A stretch of 30,835 nt of DNA from Planctomycetota bacterium (GCA_016872875.1 VGYW01000042.1:1-30835), one strand, 5' to 3'; counted from the first letter of the stretch, positions 15,655 to 23,820 are shown. Numbers and translations are program-made. The notes: generated by a model from the letters alone, not told the origin.

Positions 15655-15683
15655 TTGACATATCATAACGTCTATGATATACT
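15655..15683 (+). promoter_or_regulatory. Consensus promoter with palindromic operator before the HTH-ATPase gene
   Basis: TTGACA (15655-15660), a 17-nt spacer and TATACT (15678-15683) form an almost perfect sigma-70 promoter. The spacer holds an 8-bp inverted repeat, ATATCATA (15660-15667) and TATGATAT (15673-15680), with a 5-nt centre, which overlaps the last base of the -35 box and the start of the -10 box. A repressor bound here would block RNA polymerase. Confidence 0.8.
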
Positions 15684-15710
15684 ATGGACATCCTTGTTAG
15701 GAGGCAGGCC

Positions 15711-17252
15711 ATGGCGAGGCAGCAGCAGGCTGACGGCGGCCGGGGGCCGGCCGGGGCCAGCGACACGCAAACCAAGCAGCCGCAAGGACATGCGGCGGGG
15801 CAGCTCCTCACGATGAGGCAAGCCATCGAGCTGCTCAAGACCTCTCGGCCCACATTCTACCGCTGGGTGCGCGAGGGCAGGCTCGTCGGCACCAAGCTGG
15901 GGCGGCAGTGGCGCTTCCAACGGGGCGACGTCGAGCGCTTCCTCGCCGGCCAGGCGCCGCGCATCGAGCTCCGCGCCGACCCCGCCCCTCTGGTCGCCGC
16001 CCTCGCCCAACGCCTCGAGGGCCTCGGCGTGAAGGGCTATGCGTCGGACGAGCCCGACGCGATCGCCCGCGCCATCGCCCTCATGGTCCGCCTCGCCGTC
16101 GCCATGCAGGCCAGCGACTTCCACATCGAGCCCTACACAACAGGAGGCCCCGAGGGCGCCATAGCCGTCCTCCGCTACCGCGTGGACGGCGTGCTCCACC
16201 CCGTGGCCAGGATTGACATCCGCCTCCTGCCCGCCATTGACGAGCGGTTCAAGGGCCTCGCCGCCTGCGACGTCCGCGAGCGGGTCCGGCCCCAGGACGG
16301 CCGCATCCTCGCACGCGTGGCCGACACGGGGCGGCTCATGGACCTCCGCGTCTGCTTCGTGTCCGCCCTCCTTGGCCCCTCCCTTACCGTGCGGGTCCTC
16401 GACCCCGACGTCGTCCACCTGCTGAACCTGGACAGGATCGGCTACGCGCAGCGGGACAAGGAGAAGCTCCTCCGCGCCCTCCGCGCCCCCTGGGGCACGG
16501 TCATCATCAGCGGGCCGACCGGCTGCGGCAAGACCACCGTCATCTACGCCTGCCTCAACCACCTCGCCACGCCCGACCGCAAGCTGATGAGCATCGAGGA
16601 CCCGGTCGAGGTCCTCCTGCCAGGCGTCGTCCAGGTGCCCCTGAGGCCCCACGAGGGCGTCACCTTCCCCACCGCGCTCCGCGCATTCCTCCGCTCCGCG
16701 CCCAACGTCATCCACGTCGGCGAAATCCGCGACCTCGAAACCCTCCAGATCGTCCACCAGGCCGCCCTCACCGGCCACCTGCTCCTCACCACGCTCCACG
16801 CCGACGAGGCGGCGCGCGCGCTCAAGCGCATGGTGGAGATCGGCAGCGACCCCTTCCTCGTGGCGGACTCCACGAAGCTCATCATCGCCCAACGCCTCAT
16901 CCGCAAGCTCTGCCCCGAGTGCTCCGTCGAGGCCCAGCCGCCCGCGAGCCAGCTCGAGCAGGCCGCGGGCCTGGCGAGTGCCGGGGGCCTCGACTGGGCG
17001 GCCCTGCCGAGGGCCTTCCGCGCCCCGCGCGGCTGCCCTAAGTGCCACCAGACCGGCTTCCGCGGCCGCGGCGTCATCGCCGAGGCCCTCGAGGTCACCC
17101 CCGAGATAGGCGCCGCGCTCCGCCGCGCAGCCGCCCTCGACGAGCTCCGCGCCATCGCCGTCGGCCAGGGCATGACCTCCCTGGCCGCCGACGGCGTCCG
17201 CCGCGCCGCCGAGGGGCTCACCTCCCTCGAAGAAGCCCTCCGCGTCCTCTGA
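15711..17252 (+). CDS. GspE/PilB-type secretion ATPase fused to an excisionase-like HTH
   Basis: A 513-residue protein. Residues 32-80 are a MerR/excisionase-type HTH (LLTMRQAIELLKTSRPTFY, then LGRQWRFQRGDVERFLAG). From about 95 the sequence is a type II secretion / type IV pilus assembly ATPase: N2 domain with ASDFHIEP and YRVDGVLH, Walker A GPTGCGKTT (~267-275), VGEIRDLETLQ (~336) as the Walker B region, TGHLLLTTLHADEA, a C-terminal four-Cys zinc site (CPEC ~401 and CPKC ~442) and SLEEALRVL at the end. Such ATPases drive pilus or pseudopilus assembly as hexamers in the cytoplasm. No other pilus or secretion gene lies in the window. Start ATG 15711 has AGGAGG 6 nt upstream; an ATG at 15684 abuts the -10 box and would be untranscribed. 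The HTH may bind the operator in its own promoter (inference). Confidence 0.9.
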   Translation: MARQQQADGGRGPAGASDTQTKQPQGHAAGQLLTMRQAIELLKTSRPTFYRWVREGRLVGTKLGRQWRFQRGDVERFLAGQAPRIELRADPAPLVAALAQRLEGLGVKGYASDEPDAIARAIALMVRLAVAMQASDFHIEPYTTGGPEGAIAVLRYRVDGVLHPVARIDIRLLPAIDERFKGLAACDVRERVRPQDGRILARVADTGRLMDLRVCFVSALLGPSLTVRVLDPDVVHLLNLDRIGYAQRDKEKLLRALRAPWGTVIISGPTGCGKTTVIYACLNHLATPDRKLMSIEDPVEVLLPGVVQVPLRPHEGVTFPTALRAFLRSAPNVIHVGEIRDLETLQIVHQAALTGHLLLTTLHADEAARALKRMVEIGSDPFLVADSTKLIIAQRLIRKLCPECSVEAQPPASQLEQAAGLASAGGLDWAALPRAFRAPRGCPKCHQTGFRGRGVIAEALEVTPEIGAALRRAAALDELRAIAVGQGMTSLAADGVRRAAEGLTSLEEALRVL

Positions 17253-17454
17253 GCGCCGGGGAATGAGCTTTCCACAGTTGTCCAACTGCGGAGCCCTGCG
17301 GCGCACCAGATGCGGAGCGACCTTTCGGCCGACGGCCGCCCCGTGGTCACCGCTCAGGGCAGGCGCCGCTTGACAGAGGGGCGCCCAAGAGCTAGACTCA
17401 AGGCGCGTAGAAGAACTGATTGCCGCCCAAGGGTCCGTCGGAGGACCTCAATCG

Positions 17455-17994
17455 ATGGCTGGTGGCGTGCTGGTGGACCTCAGCCGTCTGTGCGAGATGC
17501 ACCCCAGGGTCCCGGCCGACATGGGGGCGATGATGGCGCTGCGCGCGGCCCTGGGACTTCAGCGAAACGGGCACTCACCGGGAGCACGGCTCCAAATGCT
17601 CATAGAGAGTGCCAGACTTCGCGGCGCCCTGGCATGGCTCGTTGCCGATCTGCGTGCGCTGGAGCAGCACGACTCCAAGCGCGTCACGGAGGACGGCGCC
17701 GAGGCAATTGCACTCGCCGTGGCTCATGAGACGAAGGAGTGGCACGTCGTTCGCCGCTTGCAGCAGGGAGAGTCCGCCGATTGGCTCTTGGAGCACCGCG
17801 GCGACAAGGGCAGGAAGTTGGTCGCTTTCGAGATAGGTGGGACAGACTCGGTGAGCATAGCGCGCACATTACGCGAGAAACGCGCCCAAGTCGCAAAGAG
17901 CGTTGATGTAGACCAGCGCTGCGCCGGCGTCGTGGGGTTCAAGCGGCCCCAAGCCACTCTAGAGTCTGTGGAGGCGCGCACTCATGACCATTGA
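17455..17994 (+). CDS. Uncharacterised protein, possible restriction-endonuclease-like fold (cassette gene 1)
   Basis: A 179-residue protein that I cannot name. The N-terminal half is helical. The C-terminal half has alternating strand-helix character with conserved-looking acidic residues: Glu83 and Glu92 in a helix, Asp109 in RLQQGESADWLL, Glu126 in LVAFEIGGTD, and Lys142/Gln145 in TLREKRAQVAKS. That order (helix Glu, strand Asp, strand Glu, helix Gln) resembles nucleases of the PD-(D/E)XK fold, although the Lys after the last Glu is replaced by Gly. The fold assignment is inference. The ATG at 17455 has GGAGG about 10 nt upstream; a GTG a few codons later is an alternative start. It overlaps the next gene by 11 nt, and codon use is less GC-extreme than in the flanking genes. 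Confidence 0.7.
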   Translation: MAGGVLVDLSRLCEMHPRVPADMGAMMALRAALGLQRNGHSPGARLQMLIESARLRGALAWLVADLRALEQHDSKRVTEDGAEAIALAVAHETKEWHVVRRLQQGESADWLLEHRGDKGRKLVAFEIGGTDSVSIARTLREKRAQVAKSVDVDQRCAGVVGFKRPQATLESVEARTHDH

Positions 17995-18400
17995 GACCCT
18001 GAATGCTCTGGTAAGCGGCGCCATCTGGCGCGCGGAGCAGCTGGATGAGTTGGGTGCGGACACCGCGGCTTCTGCATGGAAGGAAGTCTCCCAACTTGAG
18101 GAGGAGATTGCGAAGATAGTACCCGCCAAAGAGGCGGAGGGCCGCATTGCCAGGCGGGGGGCTGTTCGCGCCGCATTGAAAGCAAACGACCACCTCCGAG
18201 CGCGTGACCTTGCGGAACGCTACGCTGCCGATAATGGGGTCCCCAGGGCGCTCCGCAATGAACTCCGTAACATACTGAGAGCTGACGCCGACGAGCTTTC
18301 CGAGGAATTCCCCTTCGTAGCGAAGCACTACAAACCAAACGACATCCGGAAGCTGGCGAACCGGTTACAGGAATGCGGCCCATTCAATCTGGTGGCTTGA
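17984..18400 (+). CDS. Small helical hypothetical protein (cassette gene 2)
   Basis: A 138-residue, predominantly alpha-helical, charged protein without signal peptide, membrane segment or recognised motif. It begins MTIETLNALVSGAIWRAEQL and has a basic mid-section (AKEAEGRIARRGAVRAALKA). Its start overlaps the end of gene 1 by 11 nt and its stop is 5 nt before the ATG of the large ATPase, so all three genes are translated from one message. It could be an adaptor or regulatory partner of the ATPase; nothing in the sequence shows an enzymatic role. Confidence 0.7.
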   Translation: MTIETLNALVSGAIWRAEQLDELGADTAASAWKEVSQLEEEIAKIVPAKEAEGRIARRGAVRAALKANDHLRARDLAERYAADNGVPRALRNELRNILRADADELSEEFPFVAKHYKPNDIRKLANRLQECGPFNLVA

Positions 18401-18405
18401 ACGCG

Positions 18406-20934
18406 ATGGAAACGTTTGCGTTCTACTCTTACAAGGGCGGCGTGGGGCGGTCGTTGCTCGTCGCCAACACCGCGCGCTTTCTTGGCATGCTCGGCAAGCG
18501 TGTGCTGGCGCTGGACCTCGACTTTGAGGCGCCGGGCCTTCACTACAAGCTCAAGGTGGGCGGCCCGTCGGACCCGGCAGAGCCCGCGATGTCTGGCGGC
18601 GCCGTTCCTTACTTGGTGGCTACAGCCAGAACCGCGAAGAACCCTCCACCCCTGAGAGAGCATCTGGTTGAGTTGGCGTTGCCGGAAGGCTCAGGCGGCT
18701 GGCTCGGGCTCATGCCTGCTGGCCCGGCGCCCCGGCGGGAGTATTGGGCGGCGCTGAAGCAACTGCGCGAGCGCCTTCACTTCGATGATCCGAGCGGCAA
18801 GGGCCTCGCCCCGCTTCTGGACCTCCATGGCCGCATCCAGGATGAACTCAAACCTGACTATTTGCTGATTGATGCTAGAACCGGCGTGACCGAACTCGGT
18901 GGGCTTGCGACCACGGCCCTCGCCGACTGTGTCGTCTGTCTCCTTGTTGCGAACCAGGAGTCCGTAGACGGCACACTCGCGATCGTAGAGGCGCTCAAGG
19001 GCTCGGCGCGCCTGCCGGGACGCGGTCTGCCTCGAATAGTCCCGGTGATCGCGCGAGCGACGGGCGATACTGCAAAGGAAGGGCGAACGGCGGAAGGCAT
19101 CAGACGTCTCGTCGAGTTTGGTGAGGGACCCGACGCGGGCGGCAAGGGCAAGCGAGAGGCATTCGCTCTGCCCCATGACAGCCTGCTTGGCGCGACCGAT
19201 AGAGTCGTCGGGGGCGAGCAAAAAGCCAGCACCTTCTCCCCGCTGCACGAGGCCTATCTTGAGCTCTTCCAACACCTCTTCCCTCAGGCCCGCAAGAGAG
19301 CAGAGGAAGTGCTCCGGCGACTAAAGGGAGTTGCCGACCTTAGAGAAGACCTGACACAGCGGCGTCGTCGCCGGTTCAGCTCCCAGGGCGGATTCGACCC
19401 GTGGCCGGAATCGGCCATCGAGGAGGGTGTGGTTCTGGTGTGCGATGATTCGAAGAACAGCCGTTACGCCGACCTTGTTTGCCGCGGCGCGCGTGGTGAG
19501 CCCCTGATGGTTGCTGAGTACACAGCTGAGGAGCAGGAATCCGATGCGTTGCACTGCTGGAAGCAACACAGGTCGGTGCGGTGCGTGGTTCTCGTGCACA
19601 GGTCCCAGTATGGGTACGCACGGAAAACCTACTACAGGGCTCGCGGCTGGGATGACTTCCAGCCCAGCGACCGCTACGAACTCCCCTTCCCAAGGGAGTT
19701 CGAGGTCTTCTCTGACCCGGGGCACCCGTCGGTTGGGGGCATGCTCGATGCACTGCATCGGGGTCACGCTGAGTTGGTCCCGCAAGTAGTCGCCGAGTGG
19801 CAGGAGTGCATGGCTGCCCTGGGCATGGGGATGCACAGACCGGGGCCGTCGTGGCGCCCAGTTGAGGCGCGGAGGATTCTCGACGGTCTAGCCGCCACCG
19901 AGAACGTCGAGGTCGGTGTGCGCATCCTGCAGCATGCGGCCAGGGTGTCTTCGCGCGGGCCGGACTCCGATCATTTCGACGACAGACACGGGGGCTCAGG
20001 ACTGGGCGCTTTGACGGAGGGTGAACTGTTCGCGCCGCTCTTCTGGCGCTTGCCGCCCGAGACCGCGATCAAGTACTTGGACAGCCCGGATAGCCCATGG
20101 TGGACCCCCTGCCTGGCCGGGCACAGGCTGTTGGCCGAGGAGATGATGGGGCTGCGGTACGACCCAGTGAAGGGCGCTCTCCGTCAAGCCCAGTCCTTTG
20201 CTGCGCAAGTTCTGCACGACGAAGGCGAAGAGGACCACGAGGACGACCGTGCCCTCCATCGCATTCACCGGCAGTTGCATGATAGCCGCACTTGCCTCTG
20301 CGAGGAGCCACCGCCCATACTGCTTTGGGACAGGGCATTGCGAGAGGACCGCTATTGGTCTGGCGACCCGGAGCAAATCGGCGATAAAGCACGCGAGAAG
20401 GCCAAGGTGCTCATGGGCGCTGCCTCTCAGTTGCGGGCATGGCTGCGCGGCAGGATCGCCCGCGGCGCGCTGAACACCGGCAACTTGCTGGCCCGCTACG
20501 ACCCGTCATCTGGTAGGATTGACCTGTATACCGGAATCCTCGATGCCTTGGCGCCCTCGCTTGGCCTTCACCCGCGCTACCTCAAGAGCGTTGTTTTCGT
20601 CCAGCTTTCGGCGCTCGCTATGGGCCACCAAGCGCGCGACCTGGATGGTCAGCCGGGCTTTGGCTTCGCAGTCGCGTCGCCAGCGGGCCCCTTTGACAAG
20701 GAGAGCCCGGTTCACATTGCCCTCTCGCAGTATTTCACTTTCCGCCTAATCGAGCGGCTGGGCGATGCGAACCTGATGGGGGCATTCGAGAAGTTGAGCG
20801 ATAACCAGCCTGAACCATACCGCACGTGGCGGAAGATGCGCCACATACCGATTGAGCAAATGCGCACGGCGCTGCTGCGGGCCCGCCTCAGCGAAGCGGC
20901 GATAGAGCTACCCGGCGGCGAGCCCATGGGATAG
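18406..20934 (+). CDS. KGGVGR-type MinD/ParA-like ATPase with long C-terminal extension (cassette gene 3)
   Basis: An 842-residue protein. Residues 1-290 are a deviant-Walker ATPase of the SIMIBI class: SYKGGVGRSLL (8-18), ALDLDFEAPGL (35-45) and LLIDARTGVTELGG. The KGGVGR variant defines a family distinct from ordinary MinD, in which KGGVGKT is usual. Residues ~340-450 form an alpha/beta module (VVLVCDDSKNSRYADLV, CVVLVHRSQYG). The last ~140 residues (YTGILDALAPSLGLHPRYLKS, then VQLSALAMGH 732-741, then HIALSQYFTFRLIERL) have the layout of a zincin-like peptidase, but the expected HExxH is replaced by QLSAL, so it would be inactive as a protease. This C-terminal reading is inference. The start could be ATG 18373, which overlaps gene 2; I prefer 18406, whose product begins METFAFYSYKGG. 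It is large and cytoplasmic and has no membrane segment. Confidence 0.85.
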   Translation: METFAFYSYKGGVGRSLLVANTARFLGMLGKRVLALDLDFEAPGLHYKLKVGGPSDPAEPAMSGGAVPYLVATARTAKNPPPLREHLVELALPEGSGGWLGLMPAGPAPRREYWAALKQLRERLHFDDPSGKGLAPLLDLHGRIQDELKPDYLLIDARTGVTELGGLATTALADCVVCLLVANQESVDGTLAIVEALKGSARLPGRGLPRIVPVIARATGDTAKEGRTAEGIRRLVEFGEGPDAGGKGKREAFALPHDSLLGATDRVVGGEQKASTFSPLHEAYLELFQHLFPQARKRAEEVLRRLKGVADLREDLTQRRRRRFSSQGGFDPWPESAIEEGVVLVCDDSKNSRYADLVCRGARGEPLMVAEYTAEEQESDALHCWKQHRSVRCVVLVHRSQYGYARKTYYRARGWDDFQPSDRYELPFPREFEVFSDPGHPSVGGMLDALHRGHAELVPQVVAEWQECMAALGMGMHRPGPSWRPVEARRILDGLAATENVEVGVRILQHAARVSSRGPDSDHFDDRHGGSGLGALTEGELFAPLFWRLPPETAIKYLDSPDSPWWTPCLAGHRLLAEEMMGLRYDPVKGALRQAQSFAAQVLHDEGEEDHEDDRALHRIHRQLHDSRTCLCEEPPPILLWDRALREDRYWSGDPEQIGDKAREKAKVLMGAASQLRAWLRGRIARGALNTGNLLARYDPSSGRIDLYTGILDALAPSLGLHPRYLKSVVFVQLSALAMGHQARDLDGQPGFGFAVASPAGPFDKESPVHIALSQYFTFRLIERLGDANLMGAFEKLSDNQPEPYRTWRKMRHIPIEQMRTALLRARLSEAAIELPGGEPMG

Positions 20935-21263
20935 GGCACGGTCGGGGATTCCGGGAGCACCCACTGGGGCATCAGCAAGAGCTGGCACCTCCCGTCGGCG
21001 CGGGGGGCAGCTACGGCCGTTTCGGCCACCTTTCCGGCACTGATCGGACAAGCCACGTTTTCGCCACGCTCCGCTCGGAACGACGGGATGTCTGGCGCGC
21101 GAGGCTTGTTGCTGAGAGACGCGGGCCACGCCCGACAATCCCCCAGCGTGTTGCCGGTGAAGGGGGAATGCGCTATCTTGCTGACCGGTTGTGCCGCGCG
21201 GAGTTCCGCGTGCAAGTATGCACGCCCTATGTCGGGAGCCTGGCGTGGGCGGAGAGGGGAGCC
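20935..21263. other. Gene-free gap with a dispersed-repeat fragment
   Basis: This 329-nt stretch follows the three-gene cassette. No credible gene is present. CTCCGCTCGGAA at 21069-21080 repeats the core of the element at 9383-9394. GAGGGGA shortly before 21264 is the ribosome-binding site of the next gene. I see no integrase, att site or transposase at this cassette border. Confidence 0.6.
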
Positions 21264-23252
21264 GTGTCTCGCGCTCTCACTGTGCGGTCGCTGCTGGTCG
21301 GCCTGGCCGCCGTCCTGGCCCTGAGTCTCGGCGTGCCGTACGTCGAGCTCGTGCTGCGCGGCCAGGTCCTGGCGACGAACTACTACCCCGTCGGCCTCGG
21401 GCTCGTGTTCCTGGCCGTGGTGCTGGGCGTCAACGTGGCGCTGAAGGCGCTGCGCCGCTCCTGGGCGCTCGGGGAGGCGGAGCTTGCCGTGGTGTTCGTG
21501 ATGGCCGCCGTGGCGGTGACGATGCCCACCCACGGCACGGCCGGCTACCTCCTGAGCTGGATCAGCGCGCCGCACTACTTCGCGACGCCGGAGAACCGCT
21601 GGGCCGACTACGTTCTGCCGCACCTGCGGCGCTGGGCGACGGTGGAGGGCGGGCCGCCGCTGCGCTGGTTCTACGAGGGGCTGCCGCGCGGCGAGGCGGT
21701 CCCGTGGGGGGCCTGGGTCATGCCGCTCGCCTGGTGGCTGGCCTTCGTGGGCGCGGGGCTGTTCGCCTGCCTGTGCCTCGTGGCCATCTTCCGCCGCCAG
21801 TGGATGGAGCACGAGCGGCTGGCCTACCCGCTGGCCGGGATGACGGCGGAGCTGGTGCGCGGGGCGGACGAGGGGCATTTGCTCCCCCGCTTCGCGCGCT
21901 CGGGGCTCTTCTGGGCCGGCTTCCTGCCCCCCTTCCTGATGCTCGGCTGGAACACGGCGTGCTACTTCTCGCCGGACATGCCGGCGATCCCGAGCGAGCT
22001 GCCGCCGATCATCATGGCCCCCGGCTTCCCGCCCATCTACCTGGTCTTCTACTGGCCCATGCTCTGCATCGCCTTCTACCTCAAGCGCGAGGTGGCGCTG
22101 AGCATCTGGGTGTTCGTGGTGCTGGGGGCGGTGCAGGAGGGGGTGTTCAACCGCCTGGGCTACTCGATCCGCAGCTCGCTGAGCGTGTACCATTTCGACG
22201 CCTCGGAGCCGGCCCTGGCGTGGCAGAGCTACGGGGCGATGGTGGCGATGGTCGCGCTGAACCTCTGGGTCGCAAGGCGGCACCTTGCGAGCCTGGCGCG
22301 CGCAGCCTTCTGTCCCAATCGCGGATTGCGGATTGCGGATTGCGGATTGAAATCCGAAATCCGAAATCGCAAATCCGAAATCGGCGGTGACGAGTTGCTC
22401 TCGCCGCGGACGGCGCTGGTGGGCCTCGCTGTGGCCGTGGCGTTCATGGCGGGCTGGCTGGTGCGGCAGGGGATGGGGGTGGGGACGGCGCTGCTCTTCC
22501 TCGCGGCGGCGTTCGTGGGCTTCATGGGGCTCACGCGCCTGGTGGTCGAAGGAGGGCTGGTGTTCATCCGCCCGCCCCTCACGCCGCAGTCGTTCACGGG
22601 CGCAGTCCTGGGCAACTCGGCGCTGGGCGCCACCCAGCTCGCGGCGCTCGGCCTCTCGATGGCCTGGGTGGCCGACCCGATCAACGCGTTCATGCCGGCC
22701 GCGGCGAACGCGGCGAAGGTCGGCCGCTCGGCGCGGGCGAGCGGACGCGCCATCCTCGCGGCGATGGCCCTCGCCGCCGCCGTCGCACTCGCCGTCACGG
22801 TCCCCTACACCATCTGGCTCTGCTACCGTCGCGGGGCCTACACGATGGGCTCCTGGCTCTTCAAGGGCGCGCCGCGCATCCCCTACGAGTACGTGGTGGA
22901 GGCGATCCGCTCGAAGCCTGGGACGGAGTGGCCGAAGGTGGCCTGGGGCGCGGCGGGCGGCGCCGAGATGCTGCTCCTGACGGCGCTCTACTATCGCTTC
23001 GCGTGGTGGCCCCTGCACCCGCTCGGGCTGGTGGCGGGGGTGGTCTTCAAGGTGCGTTGGAGCTTCCTCCCGGTCTTCCTCGGCTGGCTGTGCAAGGTGG
23101 CGGTGCTGCGGATCGGGGGCGCCCCGGCCCTTGAGCGGGCCAAGCCGTTCTTCCTCGGCGCGATGGCGGGCTGGTTCGCGGGGGCCGCGGTCTCAATCGC
23201 CGTGGACTGGCTCTTCTTCTTCGGCCACGGCCACGCGATCTACTGGCACTAA
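21264..23252 (+). CDS. DUF6785/DUF6784-type polytopic membrane protein (OPT transporter-like)
   Basis: A 662-residue integral membrane protein with many hydrophobic segments, for example SLLVGLAAVLALSLGVPYV, GLGLVFLAVVLGVNVAL, ELAVVFVMAAVAVTM, VMPLAWWLAFVGAGLFA, IWVFVVLGAVQEGV, LVGLAVAVAFMAGWLV and ILAAMALAAAVALAVTV. The loop HYFATPENRWADYVLPHL is a signature I associate with the DUF6785 family, which resembles oligopeptide transporters and is common in Planctomycetota and relatives. The substrate is unknown. I chose GTG 21264 (GAGGGGA just upstream) over an in-frame ATG at 21168, because the extra residues are not hydrophobic and lie in repeat-like DNA. A (GCGGATT)4 hairpin element is inserted in frame at residues ~353-374, in a loop between membrane segments. 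It probably ends the region's plus-strand run before the PIN module. Confidence 0.85.
   Translation: MSRALTVRSLLVGLAAVLALSLGVPYVELVLRGQVLATNYYPVGLGLVFLAVVLGVNVALKALRRSWALGEAELAVVFVMAAVAVTMPTHGTAGYLLSWISAPHYFATPENRWADYVLPHLRRWATVEGGPPLRWFYEGLPRGEAVPWGAWVMPLAWWLAFVGAGLFACLCLVAIFRRQWMEHERLAYPLAGMTAELVRGADEGHLLPRFARSGLFWAGFLPPFLMLGWNTACYFSPDMPAIPSELPPIIMAPGFPPIYLVFYWPMLCIAFYLKREVALSIWVFVVLGAVQEGVFNRLGYSIRSSLSVYHFDASEPALAWQSYGAMVAMVALNLWVARRHLASLARAAFCPNRGLRIADCGLKSEIRNRKSEIGGDELLSPRTALVGLAVAVAFMAGWLVRQGMGVGTALLFLAAAFVGFMGLTRLVVEGGLVFIRPPLTPQSFTGAVLGNSALGATQLAALGLSMAWVADPINAFMPAAANAAKVGRSARASGRAILAAMALAAAVALAVTVPYTIWLCYRRGAYTMGSWLFKGAPRIPYEYVVEAIRSKPGTEWPKVAWGAAGGAEMLLLTALYYRFAWWPLHPLGLVAGVVFKVRWSFLPVFLGWLCKVAVLRIGGAPALERAKPFFLGAMAGWFAGAAVSIAVDWLFFFGHGHAIYWH
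22321..22384. repeat. In-frame heptanucleotide repeat hairpin in the membrane-protein gene
   Basis: Four exact GCGGATT copies (22321-22348) are followed, after GA, by four 7-mers of the type AATCCGA (22351-22384). The second half is the complement of the first apart from about one base per unit, so a 28-bp imperfect stem can form. It is translated as LRIADCGLKSEIRNRKSEI without breaking the frame. Confidence 0.9.
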
Positions 23253-23260
23253 CCCCCCGT

Positions 23261-23290
23261 TTGAAGTCGCCGGCAGCGCCGGGGTATAAT
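23261..23290 (+). promoter_or_regulatory. Promoter and possible operator of the PIN module
   Basis: TTGAAG (23261-23266), an 18-nt spacer and TATAAT (23285-23290). The spacer holds CCGGCagcGCCGG (23270-23282), which could be an operator or a small terminator for the preceding gene. A second hairpin, GCGACCagaGGTCGC, follows in the leader near 23310. Confidence 0.6.
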
Positions 23291-23343
23291 GATCTAAGGA
23301 TGCTCGCGCGACCAGAGGTCGCTCTCCGGGACGGGAGTCGAGC

Positions 23344-23817
23344 ATGAAGCCGAAGGTCTACATCGAGACAACGATCGTCAGCTACCTGACGTCACGTCTG
23401 TCCCGGGACTTGCTGGTGGCAGGGCACCAGCAAGTGACCCAGGAATGGTGGGATCGTAGGCGAGGAGACTACGATCTTGTCTGTTCTGCGGTCGTCGTGA
23501 CGGAAGCAGGCGAGGGCGACCCGGAAGCGGCAGCCAGACGACTCGCGGCGCTCGAGGGCATCGCCGTCCTCGGGCTCACCGAAGCGGCCATGGAACTGGC
23601 GGCCGAGCTGATCGCGCAAGGCGCAGTGCCTGCCAACAAGCCAGAAGACGGCTTTCACATTGCCATCGCAGCCACCAATGGCGCAAACTACCTGCTGACG
23701 TGGAACTGCGCGCACATCGCCAACGCTCAGGTGCGACATATTGTGGAGGACGTGTGCCGCTCGCTGGGGTACGAACCCCCTGTGATCTGCACTCCCGAGG
23801 AACTCATGGGGGAATAG
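23344..23817 (+). CDS. PIN-domain RNase, VapC-like toxin
   Basis: A 157-residue cytoplasmic PIN-domain protein. The first strand is KVYIETTIVSYLTSR with Glu8 in the position usually held by the first Asp, a variant found in this subfamily. CSAVVVTEAGEGD carries the second acidic region, and PEDGFHIAIAATNGANYLLTWN gives the Asp and the closing strand. PIN toxins cut tRNA, rRNA or mRNA. The start ATG 23344 has GGGAG 6 nt upstream. The next small gene begins 3 nt after its stop, so the order is toxin first, partner second, the reverse of classical vapBC. The promoter spacer contains a palindrome, as expected for an autoregulated toxin-antitoxin module. Confidence 0.85.
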   Translation: MKPKVYIETTIVSYLTSRLSRDLLVAGHQQVTQEWWDRRRGDYDLVCSAVVVTEAGEGDPEAAARRLAALEGIAVLGLTEAAMELAAELIAQGAVPANKPEDGFHIAIAATNGANYLLTWNCAHIANAQVRHIVEDVCRSLGYEPPVICTPEELMGE

Positions 23818-23820
23818 ATC

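Noticed and set aside
15684..15710. ATG 15684 as start of the HTH-ATPase
   Set aside because: It begins one base after the -10 box, so it would precede the transcription start; ATG 15711 has AGGAGG at good spacing.
15711..17252. Part of a complete type II secretion or pilus locus
   Set aside because: No gspF/pilC, pilin, prepilin peptidase or secretin gene lies on either side.
17253..17454. Possible small gene or att site between the ATPase and the cassette
   Set aside because: Only a short CAGTTG/CAACTG palindrome (17275-17288) is visible; no coding frame with a ribosome-binding site and no repeat matching the right border near 20940.
20712..23018. 768-codon minus-strand frame
   Set aside because: It covers the end of the KGGVGR gene, a gap and the membrane-protein gene; the translation is His/Arg/Pro-rich and typical of antisense GC bias.
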